Below, piece after piece: positions 3,997-6,505 of a DNA stretch of 6,505 nt. A model generated the notes under the pieces. The model ran no database searches. It saw only the letters and a program-made list of their open reading frames with translations, and was not told the DNA's origin. Source of the stretch: an uncultured Eubacteriales bacterium (GTDB lineage Bacteria; Bacillota; Clostridia; Lachnospirales; Lachnospiraceae). Location of the stretch: positions 1 to 6,505 of the forward strand of contig CASEDW010000170.1 in NCBI GenBank assembly GCA_949286775.1, in the 5' to 3' direction. Both the position numbers and the translations under genes were made by a program. Positions within the stretch are counted from its first letter, which is position 1, and every line of letters starts with the position of its first letter.

Positions 3997-5991
3997 TTAT
4001 TTGCTTACTATTTTATAGTAGCTTTTTGCTGTAAGCATATAAATTATGATATACAAAACGACAAATGCCGCGAAACAGATCAGATAACATTTAAGATAGA
4101 GGCCGGTATCGATCATACCCAAAAGCGACATTATGCGCATCATCATGGGATACGTGGCGATCACATGACATCCCGCGCCTATGAGCGGCATGAAAAATAC
4201 TGTAAGCACCTGGGAACGTATCGATTCCTTTACTTCACGTCTGCTCATTCCGACTTTCTGCATAATCTCAAAACGAGCCTTGTCCTCATATCCTTCAGAT
4301 ATCTGTTTATAATAAATTATCAGCACTGCTGCCATCATAAACAGCATTCCAAGGAAGATTCCGATAAAGAAGAATCCGCCGTAAACTCCGAGATAACCGT
4401 CGCGTCCGTTGGCCTGAGAACTGATCTGGCCATTGAAACCTGAAGAACTTATAAAAGAGCGCGCCGCGTCGTAGAACTGTATCTGTTCATCTTTATCAGC
4501 GTCAGTATCAAATACGTAATAACTTCTTACATCGCATATGCTTCCATCCTCCTCAGGCAGAGCGCTGTAAAGTTCACTCGACAGTTTTTCAAGCTCTGCT
4601 CTGTCTTTTACAACTATGAAATGAGAATAAGCGGCATATGCCGTCGAGAAACTCTTGCAAAAGAAATCGTCAAGTTTTTCTTTAACAGTATAGTTTCCGT
4701 CAAGGACACTCAGTTTATCATAATTGTAATCAGTATTATACGAATAAAGAAGTATTTCCCCGTCGTTTAAAGTCTCATCTGATCCGGTAGCCCTGTTATA
4801 ATCTTCGAGGTCAAAGAAAAACAGGCATGAATACGAATACAAGCTGTCAGATACGTCCGTTGAATTGACGTCAAAAGAGTCACCTGACTGAACTGCCGTA
4901 AATGAAAGGCTGTCAAATTCATACTCCTTTGTGACGTTCAGTCCCTTCTCTTTCTGAAGATCGCGAATCTGATCAAATATTTCACTGCTTTTTTCCGGCT
5001 CATCCCTGTATGAATAAACGCAGAAGTCATTTCCATATATAGCCTTTATTATACCTTCCATTCCAAACATAAGTGAGCTTGTACATGAAATGATAACCAG
5101 CACCATAGTTGAAAGAATACAGATATTAGCAAGTCCGACAGCATTCTGTTTCATTCTGTACATCATGCCTGAAACACTTATAAAATGCTTCGTCTTATAA
5201 TAATACGACTTATTCCTGCGAAGTATTTTCAGAAAAGCTATGCTTCCCGCAGTGAAAATCATATATGTTCCTGCTATGACAAGAATTACCACAGGGAAAA
5301 ACAGAGCGAAGCTTGTAAGCGGATTTACCGAGGTTATAGCCAGAAAATATCCAAGTGCAACACAGGCAATGCCCAGTACAGCGATCAGCCACTTGGCTTT
5401 CGGCTCTTTTTCTCCTGCCGCGCTTTCCTGAAGCAGACGTATAGGATCTGATAAATGCACCTGTCTTACAGCATTGAGGAATATAAGCAGGAAAATTATC
5501 GCAAATAGAATCAGAGTATTTCTGATTGATTCAGCCGAAATATAAAATCCGAGTGATATCTTAGCGTCTACCATGCGCGATACGATGAGAAACATCAGTT
5601 TATCCAAAGCAACACCTATCACTATTCCAACAGATAAAGAAATCAGAGCGGTATAAAGCGATTCATATGCAAGAGTCTTGCTTATATGACGTTTCTCCAT
5701 ACCGAGTATGTTGAACAGGGCAAGTTCTTTTTTCCTTCTCTTTATCAGAAAGCTGTTAGTATAAAACAGGAAGATAACGGCGAAGGCGCCGGTAATCCAG
5801 CATCCGAACGACATCATCACGGAAAGGGAATTGGCATGTATCATGTCCTCTATTCCGGGATTCATTGAAAGCGATGAAAGCATGTAAAAAACCGCAACAG
5901 TAATAATGCATGTAATTATATAAGGAAAATACATTTTGCTGTTTTTTCGGATATTCTGCGCTGCTAATTTTGCGAAAAATCCTTTATTCAT
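3997..5991 (-). CDS. BceB-type ABC transporter permease (FtsX family, antimicrobial peptide resistance/sensing)
   Basis: This 664-residue permease has the layout of BceB-like (Pep7E) transporters: ten predicted helices, with a large extracellular domain between helices 7 and 8. Approximate helices are 24-42, 60-82, 111-137, 157-175, 201-220, 226-250, 285-308, 537-560, 594-616 and 635-655. The outer domain spans about 311-530 and is rich in Asp, Ser and Tyr. Family signatures are the cytoplasmic FLIKRRKKELALFNILGMEK (81-100), DPIRLLQES (182-190), TKHFISVSGMMYRMKQNAVGLANI (267-290) and the coupling segment FEIMQKVGMSRREV after helix 8. Start ATG 5991 has GGAGG 8 nt upstream; the longer frame begins at a TTG and is disfavoured. 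It overlaps the ATPase stop by 8 bp, which implies translational coupling. Known relatives remove peptides such as bacitracin or lantibiotics from lipid-II-cycle targets and signal to a BceS-type kinase. The substrate here is not predictable. Confidence 0.92.
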   Translation of the reverse strand: MNKGFFAKLAAQNIRKNSKMYFPYIITCIITVAVFYMLSSLSMNPGIEDMIHANSLSVMMSFGCWITGAFAVIFLFYTNSFLIKRRKKELALFNILGMEKRHISKTLAYESLYTALISLSVGIVIGVALDKLMFLIVSRMVDAKISLGFYISAESIRNTLILFAIIFLLIFLNAVRQVHLSDPIRLLQESAAGEKEPKAKWLIAVLGIACVALGYFLAITSVNPLTSFALFFPVVILVIAGTYMIFTAGSIAFLKILRRNKSYYYKTKHFISVSGMMYRMKQNAVGLANICILSTMVLVIISCTSSLMFGMEGIIKAIYGNDFCVYSYRDEPEKSSEIFDQIRDLQKEKGLNVTKEYEFDSLSFTAVQSGDSFDVNSTDVSDSLYSYSCLFFFDLEDYNRATGSDETLNDGEILLYSYNTDYNYDKLSVLDGNYTVKEKLDDFFCKSFSTAYAAYSHFIVVKDRAELEKLSSELYSALPEEDGSICDVRSYYVFDTDADKDEQIQFYDAARSFISSSGFNGQISSQANGRDGYLGVYGGFFFIGIFLGMLFMMAAVLIIYYKQISEGYEDKARFEIMQKVGMSRREVKESIRSQVLTVFFMPLIGAGCHVIATYPMMMRIMSLLGMIDTGLYLKCYLICFAAFVVLYIIIYMLTAKSYYKIVSK

Positions 5992-6505
5992 CCTGACCAC
6001 CTCCGGTCGCAAGAAGAGTCAGCGTATGCGAGATTCTCTGATACAGCTGCTCGTTAGTCATTGAGCCGCGGTATATCTGATGGAAAATCTCCCCATCCTT
6101 TATAAACATTACTCTCCCTGCATGACTCGCTGCGTTTACCGAATGTGTTACCATTAAAATTGTCTGCCCTGAATTATTAATTTCTTTAAAGATCCTTAAA
6201 AGCTCGTCGGAAGATTTTGAATCGAGGGCTCCTGTCGGCTCATCAGCAAGTATTAATTTAGGCTTTGTAATAATTGCCCTGGCAACAGCTGCGCGCTGTT
6301 TCTGACCGCCGGATACTTCATATGGAAATTTTTCGAGCAGATCAAATATTCCTAATTTTTTCGCTATAGGATAGAGAAGATCCTTCATTTCTCCGTATGT
6401 CTTTCCTGATAACACAAGCGGCAGAAGTATATTATCTCTGATGGAAAATGTATCAAGAAGATTGAATTCCTGAAATACGAATCCCAGATTGTCCCTTCTG
6501 AACGC
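5984..6505 (-). CDS. BceA-type ABC transporter ATPase (3' part, 5' end outside the window)
   Basis: This is the cytoplasmic ATP-binding subunit partnering the BceB-type permease. The frame stays open to 6505, so 173 residues are visible and roughly the first 80, including Walker A, are missing (family length about 250). In visible numbering: Q-loop GFVFQEFNLLDTFSIRDNILLPL (8-30, Q12), ABC signature VSGGQKQR (64-71), Walker B LILADEP (84-90) with catalytic E89, D-loop ALD (93-95) and switch His in VTH (H121). The codon at 6415 is an internal GTG valine within LPLVLSGK, not the start. FQEFNLLDTFSIRDNI is typical of the BceA/peptide-exporter ATPase group. The stop overlaps the permease start by 8 bp (GATGAATAA). 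A BceRS-like two-component system often lies next to such genes and could be just outside the window. Confidence 0.93.
   Translation of the reverse strand, partial: AFRRDNLGFVFQEFNLLDTFSIRDNILLPLVLSGKTYGEMKDLLYPIAKKLGIFDLLEKFPYEVSGGQKQRAAVARAIITKPKLILADEPTGALDSKSSDELLRIFKEINNSGQTILMVTHSVNAASHAGRVMFIKDGEIFHQIYRGSMTNEQLYQRISHTLTLLATGGGQDE
5997..6004 (-). promoter_or_regulatory. Ribosome binding site fixing the permease start
   Basis: GGAGGTGG lies inside the last codons of the ATPase gene. Its GGAGG core is 8 nt before ATG 5991, supporting the internal ATG over the upstream TTG at 6012. Confidence 0.8.

Noticed and set aside
3991..4443. Plus-strand open frame of 150 residues
   Set aside because: It lies antisense to the conserved C-terminal helices of the permease. 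It is rich in His, Tyr and Cys with no recognisable domain, and its start falls in the permease 3' end with no SD. It is a shadow of the real gene.
1..6505. CRISPR arrays, tRNA or rRNA genes, insertion sequences, phage attachment sites
   Set aside because: No spaced repeat series, cloverleaf-like block, transposase frame or terminal inverted repeat with target duplication was found on either strand.

Overview
This 6.5 kb window looks like the chromosome of a low-to-moderate-GC Firmicute, most plausibly an anaerobic gut or rumen Clostridia (Lachnospiraceae-like). The reasons are the BceAB-type peptide transporter, AGGAGG-like ribosome binding sites, AT-rich intergenic regions with U-tract terminators, and the flavour of the proteins. 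The genus cannot be set from the window alone. Every gene I can support lies on the minus strand, so transcription runs from right (6505) to left (1).

In transcription order: (i) 6505-3997 holds the 3' part of a BceA-type ABC ATPase, overlapping by 8 bp the complete BceB-type permease. The pair ends in a strong intrinsic terminator with a nested hairpin (3911-3964). (ii) 3815-2834 is a separate unit with its own extended -10 promoter. It holds a previously unlisted 50-residue single-helix membrane protein (3623-3775, very strong RBS), then a stand-alone GT51 peptidoglycan glycosyltransferase (2867-3586), then a weak terminator. (iii) 2846-1903 holds a classical short-chain dehydrogenase/reductase with a candidate promoter, a long dyad near its probable transcription start, and a clear terminator. 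(iv) 1857-83 holds a PutP-type sodium/proline symporter with its own promoter, a small leader hairpin and a strong terminator. (v) 1-80 probably contains the promoter and first codons of another leftward gene.

The ABC pair and the GT51 enzyme may share a theme. BceAB systems protect lipid-II-cycle intermediates from antimicrobial peptides, and GT51 enzymes polymerise lipid II. A terminator and a promoter separate the two units, so this is a neighbourhood argument, not proof of a joint system. The SDR and PutP are ordinary metabolic and transport genes with no evident link to the envelope genes.

Most of the window is conventional. The least described element is the small membrane protein encoded directly ahead of the glycosyltransferase. 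Three start sites were corrected from ribosome binding site evidence (PutP, SDR and permease), and the ATPase frame was extended to the window edge.
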